Notes: generated from the letters alone by a model not told the origin. Counted from the stretch's first letter, positions 1-9,432 are shown. The stretch: DNA of 64,000 bases from DASXHD01 sp036488725 (GCA_036488725.1 DASXHD010000111.1:51100-115099); one strand, 5' to 3'. Translations and numbers: made by a program.

Positions 1-1
1 G

Positions 2-163
2 GCGACGTGGATCGCGCAAGGATGCAAAGGCCCGACGAAAGTGTGGGGTCACCCGGGAATGAACGACGGCCTCCTCGTGCAGGACGGCCCGCTGAAGAAA
101 AACCAGGGCTGCGAGCAGCGATCGCCCGAGCACCCGCGCCCGACGTGGGCGTACGACCAGTAG
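2..163 (+). CDS. C-terminal end of an unidentified protein (partial)
   Basis: An open frame runs in from the left edge and stops at TAG 161-163, giving the last 53 residues of a gene that begins outside the window. The fragment contains two cysteines (QGCKGP and NQGCEQR) and ends PTWAYDQ. Its mixed composition, with Trp, Gln, Asn and Tyr, contrasts with the arginine-rich translations of the other frames, so I take it as coding. I do not recognise the family. It converges on the minus-strand gene that ends at 401, with a tandem repeat between them. Confidence 0.6.
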   Translation, partial: ATWIAQGCKGPTKVWGHPGMNDGLLVQDGPLKKNQGCEQRSPEHPRPTWAYDQ

Positions 164-189
164 CGAAGCCCGCTCCACCCGGCGACGCG

Positions 190-336
190 CCTTCTCGACT
201 TGGTGGCGAGCCTTCTCGACTTGGTGGCGAGCCTTCTCGACTCGGTGGCGAGCCTTCTCGACTTGCTGGCGGGCCTTCGCGACTTGCCGGCGGGCGTTCG
301 CGACTTGCTGGCGGGCGTTCGCGACTGGGTGGCGGC
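190..336. repeat. 21-bp direct tandem repeat, seven copies
   Basis: Seven head-to-tail 21-bp units start at 190, 211, 232, 253, 274, 295 and 316, with a decaying eighth copy after 337. Each unit has the core ttctcgacttggtggcgag. The first three copies are nearly identical and the later ones drift (ctggcggg, gttcgcgac). Because 21 is a multiple of three, every frame reads as a 7-residue repeat, but no frame is a convincing gene. The repeat fills most of the gap between two convergent genes (stops at 163 and 401). It may be slippage-generated spacer or a transcript-end structure. Confidence 0.85.
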
Positions 337-400
337 ACTTCTCGACGGCACGACGACACGTGGCTTCGTCGCCGCGCCCGGCTCCGAGTCCGCGTCCTCG

Positions 401-970
401 TCACCGCTTCGGAAAGCGGCCGTCGTCCTCACGCAGCTTGCCGGTCGCGCGCCTCTCGGCGAGCTGCTGCACCCGCGCGGGTGAAACGTAAAACCGCGCG
501 AATTCGTGCGCGGGGAGCGGCCAGCCGCCGGTGCCGTGCTCGACGTCGTCGAAGCACGCGCGCGCGAACTCGACGTGGAACGCGCTCTCGGCGATCGACA
601 GACATTTCTCGGCGAGCGCGTTCGCGTCTTGGTCGGCGCGCGTTTGTGCGACGAAGCTCGCGGCGAAGCGAAAGCCGGCGACGTCGAGCGCCATGCGGTA
701 CGCGTTGCGAAGCCCGCCGAACGCGTTCGCGCGCGCGAGCTTCACGCGCGCCTTCACCTCGGCGCTCGGCGGCGGAAGCGGCAGCGGGCGCTCGACGACG
801 TCGTAGTCTTCCCAGCCGGCGCGCCGCAGCTTCTTCGAATACGACGCGAGGTCCGATTCGACGCGCTCGATCTTCGCGTCGATGCTCCCATCGCTGCGCA
901 CGAAGAGCGCGCCGTCATGTTCGGCGATCCAACGAAAGCGGCCGCCCTTGTAGAGCCGCGTCCACTTCAC
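401..970 (-). CDS. Hypothetical protein, last gene of the OPT operon
   Basis: A 189-residue protein with no recognised family and no signal peptide or membrane segment. I place the start at GTG 970-968, which overlaps the TGA of the upstream lipoprotein gene as GTGA. That gives VKWTRLYKGGRFRWIAEHDG at the N-terminus, whereas upstream extension gives only arginine-rich out-of-frame sequence. The protein is rich in Arg, Ala and aromatic residues, with an acidic/basic helical middle (KLRRAGWEDYDVVERP). It is translationally coupled to the lipoprotein and OPT transporter genes, so it probably belongs to the same unit; its role is unknown. Confidence 0.7.
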   Translation of the reverse strand: MKWTRLYKGGRFRWIAEHDGALFVRSDGSIDAKIERVESDLASYSKKLRRAGWEDYDVVERPLPLPPPSAEVKARVKLARANAFGGLRNAYRMALDVAGFRFAASFVAQTRADQDANALAEKCLSIAESAFHVEFARACFDDVEHGTGGWPLPAHEFARFYVSPARVQQLAERRATGKLREDDGRFPKR

Positions 971-1863
971 GGCGTCGTCCACGTCGCCGGCAAGTCGAGA
1001 CGTTGCCCGATCGGATCGTCGAGCTGGGGCAGACGAACCAGATACGCGAGCGCGACCGAATTCGGGCTCGCTTGCTCGAGATAAATGATCGCGAGCGAAA
1101 TCGTCTGCGTGCTCGGCTCCCAAAAGAGCGAGTGGAGCTCGAACCAACCGGGCGACGCGCACGTCGTGCAATCGATCACGTTGAAGGGATAGAGCGTCCA
1201 CGACGTGCTCGCAAAGGTCGCGGTGCCGGGGTTCGCGCCGTCGAAGGCGATCGACGGCCCGCTGATGGTGAACCCGGAGACGACCTTCGGCGGCGGGATC
1301 GACATCGCCGGAAGCGACACGCTCTCGTCGGTCGACTGCGTCACCGAGCTGCAGGTCCCCTTCGCCGGCAGCTCGGCGGTCGAGGCGATGCCGTCGGTGC
1401 TCTCGTAATAGACGAACGCGAGATTGGTATCGTTCGCGCAGGTGATCCACGCGAGGACGGCGCGGTCCGGCGTCATGCCGACGATTTCGAAATCGCGCTC
1501 GCCGGTGAACGCTCCGCCGTCGCCGGTGCCGGGCGGCGTCGAGGTGCTCGTGTAGAAAAACGCGGGCGTCGTCTCGCCGTGGAATTGGATCGTGCCGACG
1601 CCGTGCGTGATCGCGATCGCGCCGAGCTCGGCCGCGCCGGTGCCGTCGAACGAAACGTCCTCGGCGACGGTCCACGTGGCTTGCGTCGCGGGCACGTCGA
1701 TCGTCGTGCTCGCGTCCGGCGCGCCCAGCGCGTCGGTGGACGCGTCGCCGGCGTCGGTCGTCGTGTCGTCGGCGGACGAGCACGCCGCGAGCGCGAGCAG
1801 CGCGAACGCGAGCGCCGTCCGTGCTCGCGACGTCCCGCCTGCGGCGGATCCGTCGACTTTCAC
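967..1863 (-). CDS. Predicted lipoprotein, 298 aa
   Basis: Starts at GTG 1863-1861, overlapping the TGA of the OPT transporter gene (GTGA). The N-terminus is VKVDGSAAGG followed by a hydrophobic stretch and a lipobox, LALAAC, with the acylated cysteine at residue 28. The next residues (SSADDTTTDAGDAST) form a low-complexity acidic linker typical of myxobacterial outer-membrane lipoproteins. The rest is beta-rich and contains a cysteine pair, IDCTTCAS, late in the protein. No enzyme motif is visible. Coupling to the transporter suggests an envelope accessory role, which is inference only. Confidence 0.8.
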   Translation of the reverse strand: MKVDGSAAGGTSRARTALAFALLALAACSSADDTTTDAGDASTDALGAPDASTTIDVPATQATWTVAEDVSFDGTGAAELGAIAITHGVGTIQFHGETTPAFFYTSTSTPPGTGDGGAFTGERDFEIVGMTPDRAVLAWITCANDTNLAFVYYESTDGIASTAELPAKGTCSSVTQSTDESVSLPAMSIPPPKVVSGFTISGPSIAFDGANPGTATFASTSWTLYPFNVIDCTTCASPGWFELHSLFWEPSTQTISLAIIYLEQASPNSVALAYLVRLPQLDDPIGQRLDLPATWTTP

Positions 1864-3824
1864 TGCAAATACCCGCCGGCGCTGAGCAGCGCGACGGCGA
1901 CGCCCAGCAAGCTCTCGCCCGCGATGATGCCCGACGCGACCGGCGTGATGTAACGCTCGCCGTGCTCCGGCTTGTACTTCACCCAGAGGTACGCGATGAG
2001 CGCGCCGAGAAACATCGACACCGAGTTGAAGCACGGGATGACGAGCGCGAGCCCGAGCCCGGTCGCGCTCGGCATCCACTGTTTGTATTTCGGGAACGCG
2101 AGCTCGAGCAGCGGCAAAATGATTCCGATGAGCCCGCCGATGACGATGCCCCAGCGCGCCCACGGGTGCAGCGACTCGACGCCGTGGGCGAGGAGCTCGG
2201 CGACGCCCTTCCACACTTGCGCGCTCGGAGCCGGAAAGCGATCGGTGCCGAGCGCGTCGGGCGTCGGCACGAGCGTGTAGAATGCAGGCACCGAAACGAG
2301 CGTGCCGACGAGCGTGCCGGAGAGCTGCGCGAGGAACTGCTGGCGCGGGTTTGCGCCGAGCAAGTAACCGCTCTTCAAATCGTTGAGCAGGTCGGCCGAC
2401 GCGCCCGCGGCGCCGGCGGTGACGCTCGCGGTCATGAGGTTCGTCGTGACGTTCGTCGGCGCGAGGACGCCGTACGTGAGCTGCGTGATTTTGCCCATGG
2501 CGCCGACCGGCGTGATGTCGGTCTCGCCGGTCGCGCGGCACGCGACGATCGCGAGCATGAACGCCATCACGACCGAGATGACGCCGAGGAACGGCGAGAT
2601 GTGAAACGCCTTGTACCCGATGATGACCAAACCGATCGTCGCGGCGCCCGTGCCGATGACGAACCACGACGACGGCACTTCGATCTTCTCGAGCTCGCCG
2701 CGCGCTTTCTCGATCGGGTCTTGCGATTGCGCGTCGTGATGCTCGGCGCTCTTCTTGAGCAGCTTGCCGATGCCCGAGAACGCGCGCAGCACGGTGCGCC
2801 ACTGCAAACCGAACGTGAGCAGGCCCGACGTCACCATGATTGCGGCGCCCGGCCACAAGCTGAACGCGACGATGTTGCGGTAACCGAGGATCGCCTCGCC
2901 GTTCTTCATCTGCGTGTGAATGACGCCGTGATCGAGCAGGATCGGCGCGAGGACGCCGAAGTTGATGAGCGCGCCGACGAGCATGCTGATCGTCGTGCGC
3001 AGCCCCATCAGCATGCCGGCGCCGACCATGATGAGCGAGCCCTCGAACGAAATCGTGTACTGGAGCAGCGGCAAGCCGCGGATCTTGATGCCGGGGATCG
3101 GGATCAGGTCGGGGATCTTCGAGAGCTTGGTGAGCGCGCCGAGGATTGGGTGCGTGGGCGCGCCGTGCGCGTCACGGAGCCACGCGACGATCGCGCCGAG
3201 GCCCATCATCGCGAAGAGCGAGCGCGCCTTCTTCACCGCTTCGCTTCCAGAGCCGTAGAGCGATTTCAGCGTCTCGGCGGCCGCGGTGCCCGAGGGAAAA
3301 CGAAGCTTCTCGATGTTGATGATCTGCCGCTTCATCGGGATCGCCATCACCGTGCCGAGCACGGTCATGAGCAAAATCCACCCCATGAGCACGCCCATCG
3401 GCAGGTGACGTCCCGTCACGAGCAGAAGCGCCGAGATCGCCGAGACGAGAATGATGGTGCCGGCCGACGCGCTCGATGCCGTCGACTGCATCGCGTTGTT
3501 CTCGAGCATCGACAGGTTCGCGCCGAAGAGCCGCGGCGCGATGCGCGAGAGCGTCGAGTAGACGGCGTACGAAAGAATGCACGCGGTGATCGCGACGCCG
3601 AGACCCCAACCGGTCTTGAGGCCGACGTACAAATTCGACAAACACATGACGGCGCCGATGACGCTGCCGACGATGAACGAGCGCAGCGTGAACTGGCGAA
3701 CGTTTCCGCGGTAGACGTTTTGGAACCACTCGACCTCGGGATCGATCGGCGTTTGATCCGGCGGCGCGTTCGCGCGGTACGGCTTTTTTTCCGGGTTTTC
3801 GCCTTCGGGCTGAGTGGCGGCCAT
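1860..3824 (-). CDS. OPT-family oligopeptide/metal-chelate transporter
   Basis: A 654-residue polytopic membrane protein of the oligopeptide transporter (OPT) superfamily, whose members import peptides or metal-siderophore complexes by proton coupling. After a soluble proline-rich head it has SFIVGSVIGAVMCLSNLYVG and many further hydrophobic segments, including GETDITPVGAMGK, characteristic of prokaryotic OPT proteins. I chose the ATG at 3824 (MAATQPEGE) because AGGAGGGAGG lies just upstream; an ATG 18 nt earlier has no such site. It follows the large lipoprotein gene by 19 nt and is coupled to the next lipoprotein. The substrate cannot be told from sequence. Confidence 0.9.
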   Translation of the reverse strand: MAATQPEGENPEKKPYRANAPPDQTPIDPEVEWFQNVYRGNVRQFTLRSFIVGSVIGAVMCLSNLYVGLKTGWGLGVAITACILSYAVYSTLSRIAPRLFGANLSMLENNAMQSTASSASAGTIILVSAISALLLVTGRHLPMGVLMGWILLMTVLGTVMAIPMKRQIINIEKLRFPSGTAAAETLKSLYGSGSEAVKKARSLFAMMGLGAIVAWLRDAHGAPTHPILGALTKLSKIPDLIPIPGIKIRGLPLLQYTISFEGSLIMVGAGMLMGLRTTISMLVGALINFGVLAPILLDHGVIHTQMKNGEAILGYRNIVAFSLWPGAAIMVTSGLLTFGLQWRTVLRAFSGIGKLLKKSAEHHDAQSQDPIEKARGELEKIEVPSSWFVIGTGAATIGLVIIGYKAFHISPFLGVISVVMAFMLAIVACRATGETDITPVGAMGKITQLTYGVLAPTNVTTNLMTASVTAGAAGASADLLNDLKSGYLLGANPRQQFLAQLSGTLVGTLVSVPAFYTLVPTPDALGTDRFPAPSAQVWKGVAELLAHGVESLHPWARWGIVIGGLIGIILPLLELAFPKYKQWMPSATGLGLALVIPCFNSVSMFLGALIAYLWVKYKPEHGERYITPVASGIIAGESLLGVAVALLSAGGYLQ

Positions 3825-3843
3825 GGGCCTCCCTCCTATCACC

Positions 3844-6800
3844 TCAGCGGCTTTGCACGCACCGAAATGCTTGCCGCGCCCGGTCGATGTAGAGCGACGC
3901 GGACACGACGGGCTCGTCGACGTGACCGAGCTTGCCGGCGCTCGGCGCGTCGGCGTAGCCGTTGAGCGACAGCTTTTCCAAGCACATCGCGGTCGGCGTC
4001 ACGTGGTAGCGCGCGAACATTCCGCTGCCGGAGTAACCGTTGAGCTGCGCGCCCGACGCGCCGAGCACGGTGATGGCCGCGCCGGGCCAGCGCCCGTCGA
4101 CGACCCAGCCGCCGTCTTGCGCGCCGCAGACGCGGACCGCTTTGCCGCTTCCGTCGGACGCGCCGAGACGCTCCGGATCGCCGAGCGCGCCGGAGTCGAC
4201 GTCGATCGGAAGCGCCCACGCTTGGCTCCTCCAGCGCGAGGGACGCGCCGCCCCTTCGGTGATCGGCGCGCCGATCACGATCGCACCGAGCATGCGTCCG
4301 TCGGCGCGACGCGCGAGCCGAAGCGCCGGCGCGCGAACGCCTGCCTCCTGGCCGACGCGCGGAATGCGAACGACGTCGCGCGCGACGCCCGAATCGAGCT
4401 CGGACACGAGCGTCGCGTTGCCGTCGGTCGTCGCGAGATACCAGCGCCCGCCCATGCGCACCGCCGACTCGAGCTCGCCGAGCGCTTGCCCGCCTTCGCG
4501 TCGCACCTCGAGCGCCGGACGATCGGCTTCGACGTCGACGAGGATCGTCTCCGGCCCGCTGCCGCTCGGCGAATACACGTAGCGCTGAACGATCATGAGC
4601 GCGTGGCTCGCGTCGTCGCCCGGCACCATCGACACGTATTGAATCGGGTGCGTCGGGTAGCCGCCGAGGCCGACGAAGTTGGTCGAGTCGGCGATGAACT
4701 GCGGGATGGTAGTGCCTTGCGTCGCGTGGAGCACGTTCGACGCGTCGAACGGCGACGTGAAGCGCACGACGAAACGTCCGTGGCTGTCCCAATCCATGCC
4801 CTTCGGGCCCCACGCGTAAAGTCGCGCGAGCGCCGAGAGCGTGAAGTGCCCCGAGTTGCCGCTGTCGGTGCCGCTTCGATCGTAAATCTCGTCGACGCGT
4901 CGGCTGAACCCGAGATCGTCGGTGCCGAGCTTCGGCGCGCTCATCGCGAAGAACGGCTGCCAGTCGATCGTCTGCGGCGTCCGGTTGTAGCCGTAGCCGT
5001 AACCGTAGCCGTATGGATAACCGTAGCGTCCGTAGCGGTAGCCGGAGGTCTGCGTCGCGCTCGTGTCTTCGCTCGGCGGCGCGAGCTTGCCCGACGCTTC
5101 GCACTTCAAGTGGAGGGTCGTCGGCGAGGGCACGTCGAAGGTGCGCGGCGTCTGCGCGTTCACGTCGTTCGCGGCGTGCGGCGGGGGCTCGCCCCAGCCG
5201 ACGCGAATCCATCCGGCGAGGACGCAGCCGAGTGGACCGCAGCCGTGCATCGCCGCGCCCGCGGCAGGTCCCGCCACTTCGAGCGGCTCGGGCAGCGCGA
5301 GCGGCTTCCACGTCATGCCGCCGTCGATCGTCTCGTAACCTTGGCGCGACGCGGTCCAGCCGAGGCCCCATCGGCCCGAGACCATCGCGGTGCCGAGGTC
5401 GACGACGAACGGCCCGTGCTTCACTGCGCCCGCGAGGCTGATTTCGAGCCCGATGTAGCGGCCCGAGTGCGCGACCCACGCCGAGAGCGTGCCGGGCGTG
5501 CGCTCTTCGATGCCTTGCATCCACGTGCCCGAGCGGAGCACCGCGGCGACGCGCGACTCGTCGTCGACGTCCGGCGTCGTGTCGTCGGCCTCGTCGTCCT
5601 CGTCGGGTTTCGCTTTCGCGGGCTTCGCTTGCGCGCTCGCGAACGTGAGCGGGATCGTCTTCGGTTTCGCGCCGTCGAAAATCGTGAGTCGCCCCGTCGA
5701 AAGATCGCCGACCGGCGGCGAGACGATCGCGGTGCGCCCGTCGGCGAGCGGCACGACGCGCTCGGTGCCGACGTCGCCGTTCACGACGAAGTCTTCGAAC
5801 TTCCGATTCGCGCGCATGATGCAGTAGCCCTGCTCGGTCTTCTTGATGTCGACCGGCGTCGCGTCCGGATCGCACACGCCCTCCACGACGAGCGTGCCGT
5901 TGCTCGGCGAGAAGACCGCGCGCGGCTCGTCGAAGTGACGAAGCAGCACGAGCTTGCCCGCCGGGTCGTACGCGTAAATCTCGGTCGCGCCGTGCGGCAC
6001 GCCGCAGACGAAACCGAACGCGCCCGCCGATTTCATCGGCGAGAGCGAGACCGCGTGACAGCGCGCGGGCTTCAGCGGAAACGCGTCGGGCGCCGTGTCG
6101 AGCACGGTGCCGTCCGACATGCGCACGCGTGAGAGCGCGCCGTCGCGCGCGACGAGCGCGGTGCCGCCCGCGAGCGGCCAGCCTTCGAGCACGGCCGATG
6201 CGAGCGGGTTTTTCGCGGTCGCGCGCGCGGTGTCCTCGGGCTCCGGCGCCGGCTCCGCGTGCTTCTTCGTCGTGGTCTCTTGGAGCCGCGCGATTTGTCC
6301 GTTCGGTTGCACCGCGTACGACTGCGACTCGCCGTCGGCGTCGACGCCGGTCACGACGATGGCATCGCCGGAGAGCTCGAGGTTCTTGGGCTCGATCAGA
6401 ATCGGCAGCGTCTGCCATCGATTGCCCGCGTCGAACGTCGCGACGACGCCGCGCAAATCGGCGATGGCCGCGGCGCGCCAACCATCGGCGGCGACGTAAT
6501 GGCTCACTTGCGGGCTCCCCGGCCACGGCCCGAGGTCCATCGGATCGCCCGTCCGCGGATCGAACGCGACATACGCCGCGTTCGAGAGCCGCAGATACGC
6601 GCGATCGAGACCGATGAAGAGCTGCGTCGGCGAGACCGGCGCGGCGTAGAGCATCTCGAGCGGCGCGAGCCAGCTCGCCGCGCGATAAACCGTCGGCCCG
6701 ATCACGAACAAGAAGCCGCCGCCGAGCCGCTCCGGAATTTCGACGGTCGTCGCCGGCGGCGCGGGCAGCGCGTCGCTCGCGCTCTCGACCCCGCCGCCCG

Positions 6801-7035
6801 CGAGCTTGATGACACGCACGCCCGCGACGAGCAGACGCGTGCCGCAGCCGGGCTCGACGCCGTACGGCTTTCCCTCGTCGGCCGCGCGAAGCGGGACGAG
6901 ATGCGCCGGGGTGAGCGTCGGGTCGGCGACCGTCGCGGCTCCCGCGCGCAGCGCCGCGCGGCTCGCGTCCTCCGCCGGCAGCGACGGACCGCATGCGGCG
7001 ACGAACGCGAGCACGGCGATCCACCGGACTTTCAC
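3844..7035 (-). CDS. Large predicted lipoprotein, 1063 aa
   Basis: Starts at GTG 7035 (VKVRWIAVLAFVAACGPS), a short lipoprotein signal with lipobox FVAAC. The mature protein has repeated beta-strand segments with Gly/Asp turns of the sort seen in beta-propellers (VDADGESQSYAVQPNGQ, DGGMTWKPLALPEP, which resembles a BNR/sialidase-type turn). An acidic linker, DEDDEADDTTPDVDDES, lies near the middle, and a run of alternating Gly-Tyr (PYGYGYGYGYN) sits around residue 690. No catalytic motif is apparent. It heads the minus-strand operon with the OPT transporter 19 nt downstream, so it may be a surface partner of that transporter. The family is not recognised. Confidence 0.75.
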   Translation of the reverse strand: MKVRWIAVLAFVAACGPSLPAEDASRAALRAGAATVADPTLTPAHLVPLRAADEGKPYGVEPGCGTRLLVAGVRVIKLAGGGVESASDALPAPPATTVEIPERLGGGFLFVIGPTVYRAASWLAPLEMLYAAPVSPTQLFIGLDRAYLRLSNAAYVAFDPRTGDPMDLGPWPGSPQVSHYVAADGWRAAAIADLRGVVATFDAGNRWQTLPILIEPKNLELSGDAIVVTGVDADGESQSYAVQPNGQIARLQETTTKKHAEPAPEPEDTARATAKNPLASAVLEGWPLAGGTALVARDGALSRVRMSDGTVLDTAPDAFPLKPARCHAVSLSPMKSAGAFGFVCGVPHGATEIYAYDPAGKLVLLRHFDEPRAVFSPSNGTLVVEGVCDPDATPVDIKKTEQGYCIMRANRKFEDFVVNGDVGTERVVPLADGRTAIVSPPVGDLSTGRLTIFDGAKPKTIPLTFASAQAKPAKAKPDEDDEADDTTPDVDDESRVAAVLRSGTWMQGIEERTPGTLSAWVAHSGRYIGLEISLAGAVKHGPFVVDLGTAMVSGRWGLGWTASRQGYETIDGGMTWKPLALPEPLEVAGPAAGAAMHGCGPLGCVLAGWIRVGWGEPPPHAANDVNAQTPRTFDVPSPTTLHLKCEASGKLAPPSEDTSATQTSGYRYGRYGYPYGYGYGYGYNRTPQTIDWQPFFAMSAPKLGTDDLGFSRRVDEIYDRSGTDSGNSGHFTLSALARLYAWGPKGMDWDSHGRFVVRFTSPFDASNVLHATQGTTIPQFIADSTNFVGLGGYPTHPIQYVSMVPGDDASHALMIVQRYVYSPSGSGPETILVDVEADRPALEVRREGGQALGELESAVRMGGRWYLATTDGNATLVSELDSGVARDVVRIPRVGQEAGVRAPALRLARRADGRMLGAIVIGAPITEGAARPSRWRSQAWALPIDVDSGALGDPERLGASDGSGKAVRVCGAQDGGWVVDGRWPGAAITVLGASGAQLNGYSGSGMFARYHVTPTAMCLEKLSLNGYADAPSAGKLGHVDEPVVSASLYIDRARQAFRCVQSR

Positions 7036-7112
7036 GCGCCCCAGCGTAGCCTGCCTGCGTGCGGGTGACATCGCACCTTAAACGCGCGGCGCGCCGCTTC
7101 GATTTGACGGGC

Positions 7113-7721
7113 TCACGGCGAGAGACGCGCGATCTTCCAGAGCGCGCCGTCTTTTTCGTAGACGATCCGATCGTGGAGCCGGTGCTCGCGGCCTTGCCAA
7201 AACTCGAAGCGGTCGGCCGTCACGCGAAAACCGCCCCAGAACGGCGGCACCGGCACCTCGCGGCCCGCGTATTCGCGCTCGAGCTCGACCACACGCTGCT
7301 CGAGGCCGGCGCGCGTCGTGATGATCTCGCTCTGCGCCGACGCCCACGCGCCGATCTGCGACTCGCGCGCGCGCGTCCGAAAATAATCGGCCGACTCTTC
7401 GCGCGTCGTCCGACCGACGACCCCCTCGATGCGGATCTGCCGCTGGAGCGTCGGCCAGAAAAAGAGCAGCGCGACGCGCCGGTTGTGCTCGAGCTCCTGG
7501 GCCTTGCGGCTTCCGTAGTTCGTGAAAAAAACGAACCCGTCCTCGCCGTGCCCCTTGAGGAGCACCATCCTCGAGCTCGGCGCGCCGGTCGCGCTCACGC
7601 TCGCGACGGCCATCGCGTTCGGCTCGGGTACGGCCGCGGCTTTCGCGTCGTCGAACCAAAGCCTGAACTGCGCGTGCGGGTCCGGGTTCGCCGTCTCTTC
7701 GGTCAGCACCGACTGAAGCAT
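7113..7721 (-). CDS. pdxH: Pyridoxamine 5'-phosphate oxidase
   Basis: A 202-residue FMN enzyme that oxidises pyridoxine or pyridoxamine 5'-phosphate to pyridoxal 5'-phosphate, the last step of vitamin B6 synthesis and salvage. Family signatures are present in order: PHAQFRLWFDDA, MAVASVSATGAPSSRMVLLK, GFVFFTNYGSRKAQEL, VALLFFWPTLQRQIRIEG, and the C-terminal WQGREHRLHDRIVY. The length matches the family (about 200-220). I start at ATG 7721 (MLQSVLTEE); upstream sequence in this frame loses family character. There is no strong Shine-Dalgarno site. It is divergent from the histidine kinase gene, with 133 nt of shared promoter region between them. Confidence 0.95.
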   Translation of the reverse strand: MLQSVLTEETANPDPHAQFRLWFDDAKAAAVPEPNAMAVASVSATGAPSSRMVLLKGHGEDGFVFFTNYGSRKAQELEHNRRVALLFFWPTLQRQIRIEGVVGRTTREESADYFRTRARESQIGAWASAQSEIITTRAGLEQRVVELEREYAGREVPVPPFWGGFRVTADRFEFWQGREHRLHDRIVYEKDGALWKIARLSP

Positions 7722-7854
7722 TCGGTCGGGTTTTAGCACGCCGCGGAGCAAGGAAAGGGCTGTGACGAAAAGCGACTCGGTGCTTACATTTTCGGCCAGA
7801 CAGCCGTTTGCCTGAACATGTGGGTGACCGCTCCAGGAACGACGGGGTTCCACG

Positions 7855-9432
7855 ATGCCTAGCCCAAAACTCGACGACGCACGCAGCAGCACCAAGCCTC
7901 CGGCCTCGGGGCCCGTGGCGCTGCCCATCCAAGACGGCGATCGCCTCCGTGTTCTCGACCACGTCGAAGGCGGAATCGCAGTCGTACAAGCCGACGGATT
8001 TCTCTACGCGAACGAGCCGCTCTTGCGAATGCTCGGCTACGCGTCGCTCGAAACGATCGCGACGCATCGCGTGAGCGCCGTCGCGGGCGCAGCGAGCTAC
8101 GACGCGTGGGTCGACTCGCACGCCGGTGACGGGCGCACCGAGTCGTGGCGGCGTTCGGACGGAAGCGTCGCGCGGGTCGACGTTTCGGTGCGTCCGATGA
8201 AAGTCGGCGACGTGGACGTGAGCGTCGTGCTCGTTCGCGACGCGAGCGCGGCGTGGCGCGCGCAAGCGCAGCTGCAACAAACCGAGCGCCTCGCGGCGGT
8301 CGGTACGCTTGCCGCCGGCGTCGCGCACCAGCTGAACAATCCGCTCGCGTACGTCATCGCGAACATCAATTACCTCGCCGAGGAGATCCCGGCGTTCTTG
8401 CAGCAAGTCGCGCCGACGCTCGGCAAACCGGAGCAAGAGCGGCTCGCCGAGCTCCTCAGCGCGATGAGCGACGCGCGCGAAGGCGCCGAGCGCGTCGCGC
8501 GAATCGTCCGGGACCTGCGCACGTTTTCGCGCATGGAAGACGAGCGACGCGATCTGCTCGACGTGCTCTCGCTCCTCGAGTCGGCGTGCGTGCTCGTCGA
8601 GAGCGAGCTCAAGAACCGCGGACGGCTCGTGAAAATTTTCGACGCGCTGCCGCCGGTCGAAGCGAACCCGTCGCGGCTCGCGCAAGCGTTCTTGAATCTC
8701 CTGCTCAACGCCGCGCAGGCGATCCCCGAAGGCGCGCCGTCGCGCAACGAAGTCACAGTGCGCGCCTTCCAAGACCCGAGCGACGGCATGGTCGTCATCG
8801 AGGTGCGCGACAGCGGCGTCGGCATGTCGGCGGCAGTGCAAGCGCGCATCTTCGATCCGTTCTACACGCTCAAGCCGGTCGGCGAGGGCACGGGGCTCGG
8901 TCTCACGACGTGCCTCGCGATCGTCCACGCGATGGGCGGCGGCATCACGGTCGAAAGCGCGGAAGGCCGCGGCACGACGTTTCGCGTGCGCTTGCCTCCG
9001 GCGACGCGCTCGGCGCGGCGCGCGACCACGACTGCGCCGCCCGCGAGCACGGTGCGCCAGCGAATCCTCATCGTGGACGACGAGCTCACGCTTCTTTCGT
9101 CGCTTCGGCGCGCGCTCGGACGCGAGATCGACGTGGTCCTCGCGAGCTCGGCGAACGAGGCGCTTCTGGTCCTCGAACAGGACAATCGCTTCGACGTCGT
9201 GCTTTGCGATATCATGATGCCCGAGGTGACCGGCATCGAGCTCTTCGAACGTGTTTCCGCGGCGCATCCCGAGCTGCGCGATCGCTTCATCTTCATGACG
9301 GGCGGCGCGTTCTCGGCGAGCACGCGAGAGTTCGTCGACTCGACGGACTTGCCGCGCCTCGAGAAGCCGTTCGACGTGCGCGAGCTGCGGCGGCTGCTGC
9401 ACCGCCGCGCCAAGGCAGATTCCGGCCGGTGA
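7855..9432 (+). CDS. Hybrid sensor histidine kinase with PAS and receiver domains
   Basis: A soluble 525-residue hybrid kinase. Residues about 30-130 form a PAS-like sensor (DHVEGGIAVVQADGFLYANE). The HisKA helix carries the phospho-acceptor H158 in AAGVAHQLNNPLAY. The ATPase domain shows an N-box (NLLLNAAQAI, 281-290), DSGVGM at 319-324 and GEGTGLGL at 343-350. A C-terminal receiver (about 403-520) has the acidic pair D408/D409 and the phospho-acceptor D452 in CDIMMPEVTG. There are no membrane segments, so sensing is probably cytoplasmic. Its TGA overlaps the GTG of the next gene, which suggests co-translation with that protein as a signalling partner. Confidence 0.93.
   Translation: MPSPKLDDARSSTKPPASGPVALPIQDGDRLRVLDHVEGGIAVVQADGFLYANEPLLRMLGYASLETIATHRVSAVAGAASYDAWVDSHAGDGRTESWRRSDGSVARVDVSVRPMKVGDVDVSVVLVRDASAAWRAQAQLQQTERLAAVGTLAAGVAHQLNNPLAYVIANINYLAEEIPAFLQQVAPTLGKPEQERLAELLSAMSDAREGAERVARIVRDLRTFSRMEDERRDLLDVLSLLESACVLVESELKNRGRLVKIFDALPPVEANPSRLAQAFLNLLLNAAQAIPEGAPSRNEVTVRAFQDPSDGMVVIEVRDSGVGMSAAVQARIFDPFYTLKPVGEGTGLGLTTCLAIVHAMGGGITVESAEGRGTTFRVRLPPATRSARRATTTAPPASTVRQRILIVDDELTLLSSLRRALGREIDVVLASSANEALLVLEQDNRFDVVLCDIMMPEVTGIELFERVSAAHPELRDRFIFMTGGAFSASTREFVDSTDLPRLEKPFDVRELRRLLHRRAKADSGR

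Noticed and set aside
190..336. CRISPR-like array
   Set aside because: The units are directly adjacent with no spacers, and they drift in sequence. No Cas gene is near.
7..6132. Very long plus-strand open frames opposite the OPT operon
   Set aside because: Their translations are strings of Arg, Ala and Asp with no family features. They are the expected shadow of GC-rich genes on the other strand.
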